A stretch of 64,000 nucleotides of DNA from Bacillota bacterium (GTDB lineage: Bacteria; Bacillota; Clostridia; Lachnospirales; Bianqueaceae). Location of the stretch: assembly GCA_017441925.1 (NCBI GenBank), contig JAFRUE010000004.1:23815-87814 (forward strand). Direction: 5' to 3'. This document shows positions 18,577 through 27,693 of this stretch, in pieces (position 1 is the first letter of the stretch; the number at the start of each line of letters is the position of its first letter). The position numbers and the translations under genes were made by a program. Under the pieces are notes generated by a model. The model saw nothing but the letters and a program-made list of their open reading frames with translations. It did no database searches and had not been told where the DNA came from.

Positions 18577-20207
18577 TCCGTATATCCGAACTTACGCTGC
18601 CGGTCGGCGCGAACGTCACGCCGCTGCGTGATATGGCGGCCAGACGTCTTAAGATCCGCCCGTCTGAATTCCTTTCGTTCGAGATCCTGCGCCGGTCGCT
18701 CGACGCACGGCGCGGGCATGATTTCGTATATTCGTATTCCGTAGCGGTTCAGGTAGCGGATGAAAAAAGCGTCCTGTCCCGGGCAAAACCCGGTAAGGAC
18801 GTGGACCGGATGGAAGCGTCTCCTGCCTGGATCCGCAATGTGCGGAAACAGCCGGCTGATCCGCCCGTAGTCGCGGGATTCGGACCGGCAGGAATGTTTG
18901 CGGCTCTTGCGCTTGCGAGAGCAGGGCTTTGCCCGATCGTGCTCGAGCGCGGCCGTCCGGTCGAGGAGCGCGCTCAGGACGTAGACCGTTTCTTCAAAAC
19001 GCGGGTCTTTGAGCCGGATTCGAACGTGCAGTTCGGAGAAGGCGGTGCGGGGACTTTTTCCGACGGGAAGCTGAACTCCCAGATCAAGGACAGGGACGGA
19101 AGCGCGAGAAAGATCCTGCGTGAATTCGTGAATTTCGGCGCGCCGGAAGAGATCCTCTACGATTCGAAGCCGCATGTGGGGACGGACCGGCTGCAGCAGG
19201 TCGTTCGCGCGCTCCGGGAAGAAGTTCTTTCGCTCGGGGGACAGATCCTGTACTCGACAAAACTTGTCGGTGTCCGGGGGACAGATCCGGGACATGACGA
19301 GGTGACAGTACAGACGCAGGCAGCTGACGGGACGATCCGGGAACTTAAGGCCGGCGCGGTCTTCCTTGCGATCGGACATTCCGCAAGAGATACGGTCCGG
19401 CAGCTTTACGACAGCGGAATGCGGATGGAAGCCAAGGCATTTGCCGTCGGCTTCCGGATCGAGCATTCCCAGAAATGGGTGGATCTGCGGCAGTACCGCG
19501 AGCATGCGGGCGATCCCGCGCTTGGTGCGGCTTCCTATAAACTGACCTGGAATGACCGGGAGAGCGGAAGGGGCATTTATTCGTTCTGTATGTGTCCTGG
19601 GGGACAGGTCATCGCGGCAGCTTCGGAGCCTGGCGGACTTGTGACGAACGGCATGAGCGAGTACGCGCGGGACGGCAGAAACGCGAACGCGGCGCTGCTC
19701 GTGACCGTGACGCCGGAGGATTACGGGCCAGGGACTCTTGCCGGGATCGATTTCCAGCGGAAGATCGAACGGGCGGCATATGAGCTCGGCGGCAGCGATT
19801 GGAGAGCCCCGGCACAGACAGTCGGCGATTATCTTGCGGATCTGAAGCTGCGGACACCGGTCCCTGCTGGACAGTATCCGGATGTGGGACCGACTTTCCC
19901 CTGCGGGGTGACAGAAGCGCATCTGCGGGAGATCCTGCCCGACGAGATGGCGTTTCCTCTCGGGCGCGGCATCCTTGGAATGAATGATAAAATGGACGGA
20001 TTCGCGGCCGGCGGAGCGGTTCTGACCGGTGTTGAATCACGCAGTTCGAGCCCTGTGCGGATCCTGCGCGACGAGAACGGCGTGTCTTCTGTCCCTGGTG
20101 TGTATCCGGTCGGTGAAGGCGCGGGCTACGCAGGCGGGATCCTCAGCGCGGCAGTTGACGGTCTGCGCGCCGCGCGCCGCTATCTGGAGACACTTCAGCG
20201 TGATTGA
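18573..20207 (+). CDS. Uncharacterised NAD(P)/FAD-dependent oxidoreductase
   Basis: This 544-residue protein matches the widespread FAD-dependent dehydrogenase family often labelled COG2509. An N-terminal region of about 95 residues is followed by a dinucleotide-binding motif (VVAGFGPAGMFAAL, near 98). A GEGGAGTFSDGKL motif occurs near 150, and a second FAD-contact motif near the end (VYPVGEGAGYAGGI). The reaction is unknown. An ATGA overlap with the WalJ-like gene indicates the same transcript. Confidence 0.85.
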   Translation: MIRISELTLPVGANVTPLRDMAARRLKIRPSEFLSFEILRRSLDARRGHDFVYSYSVAVQVADEKSVLSRAKPGKDVDRMEASPAWIRNVRKQPADPPVVAGFGPAGMFAALALARAGLCPIVLERGRPVEERAQDVDRFFKTRVFEPDSNVQFGEGGAGTFSDGKLNSQIKDRDGSARKILREFVNFGAPEEILYDSKPHVGTDRLQQVVRALREEVLSLGGQILYSTKLVGVRGTDPGHDEVTVQTQAADGTIRELKAGAVFLAIGHSARDTVRQLYDSGMRMEAKAFAVGFRIEHSQKWVDLRQYREHAGDPALGAASYKLTWNDRESGRGIYSFCMCPGGQVIAAASEPGGLVTNGMSEYARDGRNANAALLVTVTPEDYGPGTLAGIDFQRKIERAAYELGGSDWRAPAQTVGDYLADLKLRTPVPAGQYPDVGPTFPCGVTEAHLREILPDEMAFPLGRGILGMNDKMDGFAAGGAVLTGVESRSSSPVRILRDENGVSSVPGVYPVGEGAGYAGGILSAAVDGLRAARRYLETLQRD

Positions 20208-20261
20208 CGCAGCAAGATTTTTCAGCAAAACTGATTCTATAAAGCAGAAGGAGAACCTATA

Positions 20262-21494
20262 ATGAAAGCGTATGAGAGACTCTTAGGCTACACACAGTAC
20301 CCGACCGCGTCGGATGAGAATTCGCCGACCTGTCCGAGCACACCTTCCCAGCTTGTCCTCGCAAAGGACCTGGTGGAGGAGATGAAAGGGCTCGGCATGG
20401 CGGACGCCCGCATGGACGAGAACGGCTACGTCTACGGGACGATTCCCGCGAATATCCCGGACTGGGACGGGATCACGATCGGTTTCATCGCGCATATGGA
20501 TGTGGTGGACGTCGTTCCCTATACGGACATCAAGCCGCGTCTGGTCAAGGATTATGACGGCGGGACGATCATTCTGAACGAAGAAAAGCAGATCACGATG
20601 GGGCCGGACGAGTATCCGGAGCTTGCGAATTACAAAGGCAAGACGCTGGTCGTGACAGACGGTACAACGCTGCTTGGCGCGGACGACAAGGCCGGTATCG
20701 CGGATATCCTCACGATGGCGGAATATTTCCAGACGCATCCCGAGGTCCTGCACGGCACGATCAAGGTCGGCTTCACACCGGACGAAGAGATCGGACGAGG
20801 CGCGGATCTTTTTGACGTGCCGGGGTTCAAGGCGGATTTCGCCTATACCATTGACGGCGGCGCGTTCGGTGAGGTCGAATACGAGACCTTCAACGCCGCC
20901 AGCGCGAAGCTGACCTTCACTGGCAAGAGCATTCATCCCGGCAGCGCGAAGAACAAGATGAAACACGCGGGACGGATCGCGATGGAATTCGATTCCCTGC
21001 TGCCTGCGCAGATGCGGCCTGAATATACTGAAGGTCGCGAGGGCTTCTTCCACCTGACGGATATGTCCGGGACAGAAGAGAAGGCTTCTCTGAGCTATAT
21101 TCTGCGCGACCACGATCTGGACAAGCTTGCCTGGGAGAAAAAGATGGTCCAGGCTGCCTGTGATTTCATCAATGCGAAATACGGCGAGGGGACGGTTCAG
21201 GCCGAGATCAAGGACAGCTATTACAACATGGTCGAGCAGCTCAAGCCCCACTGGCATCTGATCGATATTGCCGGCGAAGAGATCCGCGCGCTCGGCGGCG
21301 AGCCGGTGAGCATGCCCGTACGCGGCGGTACCGACGGGAGCCGGCTTTCCTATATGGGTCTGCCGTGCCCGAACCTCGGAACGGGCGGACACAACTGTCA
21401 CGGACGTTTTGAGTATGCCTGTGTCGAAGAGATGGAGCAGTGCACGGAGCTGCTTGTCCGTATCGCGCTGCGCTACGCGAAGCAGCCGAAATAA
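20262..21494 (+). CDS. pepT: Peptidase T (tripeptide aminopeptidase)
   Basis: A cytosolic M20 zinc exopeptidase that removes N-terminal residues from tripeptides. It has 410 residues, the usual length. Metal ligands and catalytic residues are seen in HMDVVD near 77, ADDKAG near 141, the general base in TPDEEIGRGAD near 172, and DGG near 195. AAGGAG precedes the ATG. It probably closes the long gene run that begins at 6.8 kb. Confidence 0.95.
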   Translation: MKAYERLLGYTQYPTASDENSPTCPSTPSQLVLAKDLVEEMKGLGMADARMDENGYVYGTIPANIPDWDGITIGFIAHMDVVDVVPYTDIKPRLVKDYDGGTIILNEEKQITMGPDEYPELANYKGKTLVVTDGTTLLGADDKAGIADILTMAEYFQTHPEVLHGTIKVGFTPDEEIGRGADLFDVPGFKADFAYTIDGGAFGEVEYETFNAASAKLTFTGKSIHPGSAKNKMKHAGRIAMEFDSLLPAQMRPEYTEGREGFFHLTDMSGTEEKASLSYILRDHDLDKLAWEKKMVQAACDFINAKYGEGTVQAEIKDSYYNMVEQLKPHWHLIDIAGEEIRALGGEPVSMPVRGGTDGSRLSYMGLPCPNLGTGGHNCHGRFEYACVEEMEQCTELLVRIALRYAKQPK

Positions 21495-21510
21495 CGCAAC
21501 GTACAATCAC

Positions 21511-21539
21511 TTGATTTTTCGGACACGCTGCACTATAAT
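21511..21539 (+). promoter_or_regulatory. Promoter of nucleotidyltransferase gene
   Basis: TTGATT (21511-21516), 17-bp spacer and TATAAT (21534-21539), 31 bp upstream of the ATG at 21571. Confidence 0.75.
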
Positions 21540-21570
21540 TAGTACAGAATACGAAAGGAAGGCAATCAAC

Positions 21571-22476
21571 ATGAATAAAACATCACTGGTCATTATGGCA
21601 GCCGGTATGGGCTCCCGTTACGGCGGCAACAAGCAGGTGGACGGCATCGGACCGAACGGCGAGATCCTGATGCAGTATTCGATTTTTGACGCGCTCGAGG
21701 CCGGCTTCAACAAGGTCGTCTTCATCATCAAGCCTGAGATGAAGGATTCCTTCGCAGAGAAATTCGGCAACAAGATCGCTGAGCACGCAGAAGTCGCGTA
21801 CGCGTTCCAGTCTTTTGACAGTGTACCGTCCTTCTATAAGATCCCTGAGGACCGTGTGAAACCGTTCGGGACAGGTCATGCGCTGCTGTGCGCTAAAGAT
21901 GTCGTGAACGAGCCCTTCGCGGTCCTGAACGCGGACGACTATTACGGCAAGACCGCTTTCCGTACCATGTATGAAGAACTGCAGAAGCTCGCTCCGGAGG
22001 GCGAGGCGACGATGGTCGGCTACCGTCTGCGCAACACCGTTTCCGAGAACGGCTACGTAACGCGCGGTGTCTGCAAGGTCGAGAACGGTAAGCTCACCGA
22101 CGTTGTCGAGACCTTCAAGATCAAACCTTTCCCGGACGGAACGATCCGCGACGTCAACTTCCGCGAGGAAGGCGACATTCTGGATCCGGACGTACCGGTT
22201 TCGATGAATTTCTGGGGATTCACCCCGTGGATCTTCAAACAGCTGGAAGAGGGCTTCGTACCGTTCCTGAAGAGCATCGAGCCCGGCAACATTAAGGCGG
22301 AGTATCTGCTTCCGACCGTTGTCGGCGATCTGATGAAAGCCGGGAAGCTGACCACAAGTGTCCTCCACACCGATTCCGTCTGGTTCGGCGTGACCTATAA
22401 GGAGGACAAGGCTTTCGTCCAGGGCGAACTGAAGAAGCTGCACGATGCCGGAGCCTATCCCGCGAAGCTGTTCTGA
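21571..22476 (+). CDS. Sugar-phosphate nucleotidyltransferase-family protein
   Basis: The ATG at 21571 follows GAAAGGAAGG; an in-frame reading from 21409 overlaps pepT and is not supported. The 301-residue product opens with the nucleotide-binding signature of the NTP_transferase fold, VIMAAGMGSRYGGNKQ. A later NADDYYG acts as the metal-binding Asp region. The length fits UTP-glucose-1-phosphate-type enzymes, but the sugar is not predictable. NahK at 39.5 kb makes a sugar 1-phosphate, a possible but unlinked substrate. Confidence 0.8.
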   Translation: MNKTSLVIMAAGMGSRYGGNKQVDGIGPNGEILMQYSIFDALEAGFNKVVFIIKPEMKDSFAEKFGNKIAEHAEVAYAFQSFDSVPSFYKIPEDRVKPFGTGHALLCAKDVVNEPFAVLNADDYYGKTAFRTMYEELQKLAPEGEATMVGYRLRNTVSENGYVTRGVCKVENGKLTDVVETFKIKPFPDGTIRDVNFREEGDILDPDVPVSMNFWGFTPWIFKQLEEGFVPFLKSIEPGNIKAEYLLPTVVGDLMKAGKLTTSVLHTDSVWFGVTYKEDKAFVQGELKKLHDAGAYPAKLF

Positions 22477-22486
22477 GGACGACACT

Positions 22487-23410
22487 ATGAGATATATACG
22501 CAGTATTCTGGCAATAGTCCTGATCTTTTCCGTGATGGCTTTCATGACGGCCTGTGTTGAGAAAGACAACCCCTTGGCGCCTCAGACTTCGGAAGGACAG
22601 TCTGCTGATATACAATCATCCGGCAAACAACAGTCGACAGAATCTTCTGTACAGGATTCTGCTTCCGACAGTAAAGCGATAGATCTGCCATCTCCGGTAG
22701 GCGCTGATTCTGTGAAGACCCTTTTACAAAAGAGTCTGGACTATCTTCACAGTGGATGTGATTATAGCCTTATCGAGGATGTACACGACCCTGTAGCTTA
22801 TCTGGCTTATTTCATCATGGAAGATTTCTATGAGGATGAAGAACTGAGCTTTAAGGAAGCGCGTGAGAAAGCCGCTTTACTGTATACAGACGCAGAGACA
22901 TTTAAGTCCAAGGATCCGAAACTGGCAGAAATGATAATGGATGAAATGGATGTGGAGGATCCGCAGGAGCTGGTTAACGAGTATATGACGGGTCTGCGGG
23001 ACGCTATCCGGGAAGGAAAGATCACGCAGGAGAATTCCAACTATGATAAATTCTCCTCAATGCTGGAGGATTGGGACAAGGGTACGGATTATATCTTCGA
23101 GCATTATCCGGAGCTGCTGCAGCAGATTCAGGAACGTGGTATAGTCTTTGATCTTGAAGGTGCCATGGAAAAGATGCGGAGTTTCGGCAGATTAGAATTG
23201 TATCACGGTGATCTTGAACAATTCCAGACGTTGGAATGCGAATATCGTCCTGAGAATATCTACGTGGAAGAGAGCGGCTTCTGCAGCTATGACATGGGCA
23301 AAGTCATTGACGGTAACGATGTATGGTATATCAGCATGCTGTACTATGTTGAAAACGAGGTTTATTATCTGATGGGATTCGATCTCGTTGTAGGCAGTAT
23401 GGGCGGCTGA
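22487..23410 (+). CDS. Putative lipoprotein of unknown function
   Basis: The ATG at 22487 gives 307 residues. It begins with a lipoprotein signal peptide (about residues 1-22, lipobox FMTAC, lipidated Cys near 23). A Ser/Gln-rich linker follows to about residue 60, then an acidic alpha-helical domain. I do not recognise the domain. It starts 10 bp after the nucleotidyltransferase stop without a strong ribosome site. Codon use is more AT-rich than in its neighbours, which may mean a more recent arrival. Confidence 0.7.
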   Translation: MRYIRSILAIVLIFSVMAFMTACVEKDNPLAPQTSEGQSADIQSSGKQQSTESSVQDSASDSKAIDLPSPVGADSVKTLLQKSLDYLHSGCDYSLIEDVHDPVAYLAYFIMEDFYEDEELSFKEAREKAALLYTDAETFKSKDPKLAEMIMDEMDVEDPQELVNEYMTGLRDAIREGKITQENSNYDKFSSMLEDWDKGTDYIFEHYPELLQQIQERGIVFDLEGAMEKMRSFGRLELYHGDLEQFQTLECEYRPENIYVEESGFCSYDMGKVIDGNDVWYISMLYYVENEVYYLMGFDLVVGSMGG

Positions 23411-23450
23411 AGACAGCAGGATCCGGTATAAAGAAATAAAGTATTACAAG

Positions 23451-23480
23451 AGCCGCCGTGTACTCGGCGGCTTCTGTTTA
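23451..23480 (+). terminator. Probable terminator after lipoprotein gene
   Basis: AGCCGCCG (23451-23458) pairs with CGGCGGCT (23465-23472) around a six-base loop. The following T-tract is weak (TCTGTTT). Confidence 0.6.
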
Positions 23481-23483
23481 CGG

Positions 23484-23519
23484 AAAAAGGGACTAGATGA
23501 CAAAAAAGGGACCAGATGA
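23484..23519 (+). repeat. Tandem duplication around a start codon
   Basis: A roughly 17-bp unit, AAAAAGGGACTAGATGA, at 23484-23500 is repeated with one change at 23503-23519. The second copy carries the start region of the following gene. The first copy also offers an ATG, in another frame, giving only a short peptide. Confidence 0.6.
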
Positions 23520-24859
23520 TGAAAAGAACCGCAGATTCAGTTTATTCATATCAATATACGCCTGAAAAAGGCCGGAATCCGTATATCGGCTTTATGAGCT
23601 TCCAGCATTTCCGCGGCGGAAAGCTTTACGCTGATATCGTCGTTACGCCTGAGGCCAGGATGACCGAGACAGAACGTGTCGAGTGCTATCCGGTTTCGGC
23701 TGACGCGGAGGAGTGCGGTCCTGACGAGGGGTATTATCCGGATACGACGATCGTCTATATCCGTGTGCTCTGGAAGGAGTTCGAGCCGGAGCGCGGCGTA
23801 TTTAACTATGCACTGATCGACAGTATCCTGGCTGACGCGAAATCTCACGGCCAGACGCTGGTCTTCCGTCTGCTGCCGCACAGCACGCGCGCCTGCGATG
23901 ACGTTCCGGAATGGCTGAAAGCTCTGGTCGACTGCCCCGAAAGGCCGCCTATGAAGCGCGTAAAGGATTCGCCGACGGATCCGCTCTTTATCGAGCTTTT
24001 CCTGAACGCAATCCGGCGATTTGGCGAGCGTTATGACTCCGATCCAACGCTTGACGCCATCGATATCTCTCTGCCCGGAGCGTGGGGAGAGGGACACAAG
24101 CTGGAGCTTTATCCGGACAATATCTTTGAACAGATCATGGATACCTATCTGGATGTGTTTAAGAATACACAGCTGTTCACGCAGGTCGGCCGCCCGAATC
24201 TTGTGGAATACGCGAGAAAACGCGGCGTAAACGTCGGATGGAGAGGCGACGGGATGGGTGAGCCCAACCATCTGGAGAATATTTATCCGGAAAAAGTAAA
24301 GGCTATAGCGGACAACTGGAAGTCCGCTCCGGTTTCGTTTGAAGCCTATTGGTGGCTGGGTGAATGGCAGCGACAGGGGTGGGATATTGACCGCATCATT
24401 CAGAGGACTCTCGATTGGCATGTCAGCTCGTTCAACGCGAAATCTTTGCCGTGTCCAACTGAATGGAAAGAAAAGATCGAGGCCTGGATCCGTAAGATGG
24501 GCTATCATTATGTGATAGACCGCTTCGAATGCCCATCGCAGGCGCAGCCGGGCGACACGCTCGAATGCAGGCTCACCATCGATAATGTCGGGGTCGCGCC
24601 GATATATAAGAAGCTTCCGCTCAAGGTACGATTGACAGACGGAGCGAGAGAATATCTGTATGACAGCGGCATCGATATCACTGCCTGGATGCCCGGAAAA
24701 TCGAACGAAGTCTTGGAAATTGTCCTTGATCACGCGGCTCCGGGCACATATGACATTGAGATCGGGATCATCTCCCCGCACGCGCCGGTGGTGTATTTCG
24801 CCGCAGATGCAGAGCAGGACGGAGCGTATTTCAGGGCCGGCAGGATTACAATAGAATGA
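23516..24859 (+). CDS. Putative TIM-barrel glycoside hydrolase-like protein with C-terminal DUF4832-type domain
   Basis: The 447-residue protein resembles DUF4832 proteins. The N-terminal two thirds look like a beta/alpha barrel of the GH42/GH-A type (RNPYIGF; VRVLWKEFEPERGVF; DISLPGAWGEG with a possible acid/base Glu). The last 110 residues are a beta-sandwich. There is no signal peptide, so it probably works in the cytosol. Substrate is unknown. The family label is from memory and moderately sure; the barrel reading is inference. It converges with the DAHP synthase gene. Confidence 0.55.
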   Translation: MMKRTADSVYSYQYTPEKGRNPYIGFMSFQHFRGGKLYADIVVTPEARMTETERVECYPVSADAEECGPDEGYYPDTTIVYIRVLWKEFEPERGVFNYALIDSILADAKSHGQTLVFRLLPHSTRACDDVPEWLKALVDCPERPPMKRVKDSPTDPLFIELFLNAIRRFGERYDSDPTLDAIDISLPGAWGEGHKLELYPDNIFEQIMDTYLDVFKNTQLFTQVGRPNLVEYARKRGVNVGWRGDGMGEPNHLENIYPEKVKAIADNWKSAPVSFEAYWWLGEWQRQGWDIDRIIQRTLDWHVSSFNAKSLPCPTEWKEKIEAWIRKMGYHYVIDRFECPSQAQPGDTLECRLTIDNVGVAPIYKKLPLKVRLTDGAREYLYDSGIDITAWMPGKSNEVLEIVLDHAAPGTYDIEIGIISPHAPVVYFAADAEQDGAYFRAGRITIE

Positions 24860-24867
24860 AACGAAAA

Positions 24868-24896
24868 TAAAAAGTCCCCACTTGGGGACTTTTTTG
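24868..24896. terminator. Bidirectional terminator between converging genes
   Basis: AAAGTCCCC and GGGGACTTT pair around ACTT (24871-24892), with A-rich sequence on one side and a T-run on the other. It can serve both the gene ending at 24859 and the DAHP synthase gene ending at 24909. Confidence 0.85.
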
Positions 24897-24908
24897 CTGT
24901 ACCGGTGT

Positions 24909-25943
24909 TTATACCTTTTCCGCGATATCGTAAAGCATCGCTTCGGTCGCGTCCCAGCCGAGGCAGGGATCGGTGATGGATTTGCCGTAGACCTGATCGG
25001 CGCTGATCTTCTGGCTTCCTTCGACAAGGTAGCTCTCCACCATGAAGCCCTTGACGATCTTCGCGATGTGGCTGTCATAGCGCATGCTGTGCATGACCTC
25101 GGAGATGATCCGGGGCTGCTGCTCAAAGCGCTTGCCGGAATTGGCGTGGTTCGCGTCGACGATGATGGCCGGATTCCGGAAATTCCTACTCTCATAGAGA
25201 GACGTAATATACTCCAGATCCTCAAAGTGGTAATTCGGAATGGAACGGCCGGTCACCGGATCGGTGCCGCCGCGCAGGATCGCGTGTGTGTAGGGGTTAC
25301 CGCTGGTCGAGGCTTCCCAGTTGCGGTAGATAAAATCGTGCGGATGCTGACCGGCCTGGATGGCGTTGAACATGACGGAAATGTCCCCGGACGTGCCGTT
25401 CTTCATGCCGGCCGGGACGTCCAGACCGCTCACGGTCAGGCGGTGCTCCTGGTTCTCTGAAGAACGCGCGCCGACCGCCACATAGCCGAGTACGTCGTCC
25501 AGGAAAGCATAGTTCGTGGGGTAGAGCATTTCATCGGCAGTGATCATGCCGCACTCGGTAAGAACCCGGATGTGCATGCGGCGGATCGCCTTGATGCCTT
25601 CAAAAGCGTTGGGCTTTGCGTTCGGATCGGGCTGGTGCATCATGCCCTTGTATCCGTCCCCCGTCGTACGCGGCTTATTCGTATAGATGCGCGGCACAAG
25701 CAGCAGTTTGTCTTTGACCTTCTCCTGCACTTTGGCAAGGCGGGTCGTGTACTCGAGCACGGCAGTTTCATTGTCTGCGCTGCACGGCCCGATGATCAGC
25801 AGCAGACGGCTGTCTTCGCCTGAAAAAATCGCTTTGAGCTCGTTGACTTTCTCAAGACGGTGAGCTTCGGTCTTGCTGCTTAACGGCATCAGCGCCTTCA
25901 GATGATCAGGCGAGGGAATCGTACGGATATACTGGAAACTCAT
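24909..25943 (-). CDS. aroG: 3-deoxy-7-phosphoheptulonate (DAHP) synthase, class I alpha
   Basis: This enzyme joins phosphoenolpyruvate and erythrose-4-phosphate in the first step of aromatic amino acid synthesis. The 344-residue product is of the AroF/G/H type: IIGPCSADN near 50, PRIYTNKPRTTGDGYKG near 84, SARSSENQ-like GARSSENQEHR near 155 and DANHANSGKR near 260. The AAGGAG ribosome site precedes the ATG. It lies 15 bp downstream of the zinc-ribbon membrane protein gene and probably shares its transcript. Feedback type (Phe, Tyr or Trp) is not clear. Confidence 0.93.
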   Translation of the reverse strand: MSFQYIRTIPSPDHLKALMPLSSKTEAHRLEKVNELKAIFSGEDSRLLLIIGPCSADNETAVLEYTTRLAKVQEKVKDKLLLVPRIYTNKPRTTGDGYKGMMHQPDPNAKPNAFEGIKAIRRMHIRVLTECGMITADEMLYPTNYAFLDDVLGYVAVGARSSENQEHRLTVSGLDVPAGMKNGTSGDISVMFNAIQAGQHPHDFIYRNWEASTSGNPYTHAILRGGTDPVTGRSIPNYHFEDLEYITSLYESRNFRNPAIIVDANHANSGKRFEQQPRIISEVMHSMRYDSHIAKIVKGFMVESYLVEGSQKISADQVYGKSITDPCLGWDATEAMLYDIAEKV

Positions 25944-25958
25944 AGGGTATAGGACTCC

Positions 25959-26540
25959 TTAACTGAAGAATGGCTTGTCTTTAACAGGTGCGGTGACCGG
26001 CCTGCCGCAGGTCCTGCACCTCTGGGTGGTGCCTCTGGGAATCTGCAGGAAGGCGCCGCAGTCCGGACACGTGGTGGAATAGATGTTCTGCACCGTCCGG
26101 CTGCTGTAGGGCCGCTGTTGAGAAAGGTTCTGGGAGGTGCGGATCCGCGTCTGACCGGATGCCTGCGGGCTCTGCGCCAGCTTGTTCTGCATCGTCCGGC
26201 TCCAGTTGGACTGGATCTGATAAGGCTGAGGCTTGACACTCGGCACAGTCGGACCAGGCCCGGGCTGATTCCTGCTGATCTCACGGGATTTTCTGCGGAC
26301 CGCTGCGATGACCGAGATCACGGCGACCAGCAAGACTGCGAAACCGACTGTAAACGACAGAATGAACTCGCGCGTATCCGGAGGGATCGGACCGGTGACA
26401 TCAAACAGAGTGAAGACAGGCGCGATCATGAAAATGATGAACATGATGAAGAACGGTATCAGGCAGCCGATGCAGCCGGCATTGCCTGAAGATTTGCCGT
26501 TAGCCGGTCTTGACTGCGGATTGTAGCTGTTTTCTGGCAT
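25959..26540 (-). CDS. Membrane protein with C-terminal zinc ribbon
   Basis: The ATG at 26540 follows AGGAGG, giving 193 residues. Two transmembrane helices lie at about 25-48 and 62-85. A Gln/Ser/Pro-rich linker follows, and then a C-terminal zinc ribbon (CPDC...CRTC, about 158-178). I do not recognise a specific family. It is upstream of and close to the DAHP synthase gene. Confidence 0.75.
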   Translation of the reverse strand: MPENSYNPQSRPANGKSSGNAGCIGCLIPFFIMFIIFMIAPVFTLFDVTGPIPPDTREFILSFTVGFAVLLVAVISVIAAVRRKSREISRNQPGPGPTVPSVKPQPYQIQSNWSRTMQNKLAQSPQASGQTRIRTSQNLSQQRPYSSRTVQNIYSTTCPDCGAFLQIPRGTTQRCRTCGRPVTAPVKDKPFFS

Positions 26541-26581
26541 GGGGTTTCCCTCCTGAACTGTTTCTGGGCTGAACACAGAAC

Positions 26582-26610
26582 ATCATACTCTTAAAACCAC
26601 GATCCGTCAA
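26582..26610 (-). promoter_or_regulatory. Promoter for zinc-ribbon protein and DAHP synthase genes
   Basis: On the minus strand TTGACG (26610-26605), 17-bp spacer and TATGAT (26587-26582). Confidence 0.65.
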
Positions 26611-26624
26611 GGCGGGAAATCCGC

Positions 26625-26653
26625 TTGCAAATCCGGTGGAGCTCTGCTATAAT
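26625..26653 (+). promoter_or_regulatory. Promoter of KDPG aldolase-like gene
   Basis: TTGCAA (26625-26630), 17-bp spacer, TATAAT (26648-26653), 36 bp before the ATG. Confidence 0.75.
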
Positions 26654-26688
26654 GAGCCTGCAACAGAAATTCCATAAGGAGGGGTTAT

Positions 26689-27651
26689 ATGAATCCGGTA
26701 TTGGAAAAAATAGGCGCGATCGGCATCGTTCCTGTTATCAAGATCGATGATGCGAAGCTCGCTGTTCCGCTGGCCAAGGCGCTTGTGGAAGGCGGACTCC
26801 CGGTCGCGGAGGTCACGTTCCGCACGGATGAGGCGGAGGAAGCTATCAGATTGATCACGAAAGAGGTCCCGGAGATGCTTGTCGGAGCCGGGACAGTACT
26901 TACAACGGCACAGGTCGACCGGGCGGTGCTCGCCGGCGCAAAGTTCATCGTCAGCCCCGGCCTCAATCCCAAGGTCGTACAGTATTGTGTGGATAAGGGT
27001 ATTCCGATCACGCCCGGCACATCCAATGCGTCTGACATCGAGCAGGCTCTGGAGCTGGGGCTTGAGGTCGTGAAATTCTTCCCGGCGGGCCAGCTTGGCG
27101 GGATCGCTACGATCAAAGCGCTCGCGGCGCCTTACACCAAGGTTAAATTCATGCCCACGGGCGGCGTCAACGCCAAGAACCTGAACGATTATCTGGCATT
27201 TCCCAAGGTGCTTGCCTGCGGCGGATCCTGGATGGTCAACTCCGATCTGATCAACGCCGGCGAGTTTGACAAGATCCGCGAGATGACGGCTGAGGCCGTC
27301 CGCACGATGCTCGGTTTCGAGCTCGCGCATGTCGGCATCAATGCCGAGAATGAAGAGGAAGCGCTTGCGACGGCTAAGTTCTTCGGCGACGCGTTCGGTT
27401 TCGCGCCTAAGAACGGCAACAGTTCCGTTTTCGCTGGCACGGCAGTAGAGGTCATGAAGGCAGGCGGCCCGGGCAAACTGGGACACATCGGCATCAAGAC
27501 CAATTACATCGACCGCGCGGTCCGCTATATGGAGTCCAGAGGCTATGAGTTCGAGCCCGGCAAGTATGACGAGAAGGGCAATCTGACCGCCATTTATTTT
27601 AAGCAGGAGATCGCGGGATTCGCCGTTCATCTGGTACAGAAGAAGGGCTGA
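26689..27651 (+). CDS. KDPG/KHG aldolase fused to a C-terminal VOC (glyoxalase-like) domain
   Basis: Residues 1-212 form the class I KDPG/KHG aldolase. The active-site Glu is in VAEVTFRT near 41, the Schiff-base Lys in VVKFFPA near 127, and the phosphate site in PTGGV near 155. The enzyme splits 2-keto-3-deoxy-6-phosphogluconate into pyruvate and glyceraldehyde-3-phosphate, as in the Entner-Doudoroff or uronate routes. Residues 213-320 look like one VOC module (LAHVGINAENEEEA; LGHIGIKTNYIDRAVRYME). That module may add a regulatory or second catalytic site. AAGGAGGGG is a clear ribosome site. The gene stands alone just before gap. Confidence 0.85.
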   Translation: MNPVLEKIGAIGIVPVIKIDDAKLAVPLAKALVEGGLPVAEVTFRTDEAEEAIRLITKEVPEMLVGAGTVLTTAQVDRAVLAGAKFIVSPGLNPKVVQYCVDKGIPITPGTSNASDIEQALELGLEVVKFFPAGQLGGIATIKALAAPYTKVKFMPTGGVNAKNLNDYLAFPKVLACGGSWMVNSDLINAGEFDKIREMTAEAVRTMLGFELAHVGINAENEEEALATAKFFGDAFGFAPKNGNSSVFAGTAVEVMKAGGPGKLGHIGIKTNYIDRAVRYMESRGYEFEPGKYDEKGNLTAIYFKQEIAGFAVHLVQKKG

Positions 27652-27693
27652 CGGAAGCTCCTGATTTTTGCGGAAAAATTCTTGCAATTCTTC

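Noticed and set aside
23546..25225. 559-codon minus-strand frame spanning the 23516 gene and the end of the DAHP synthase gene
   Set aside because: It crosses the bidirectional terminator and conflicts with two better-supported genes.
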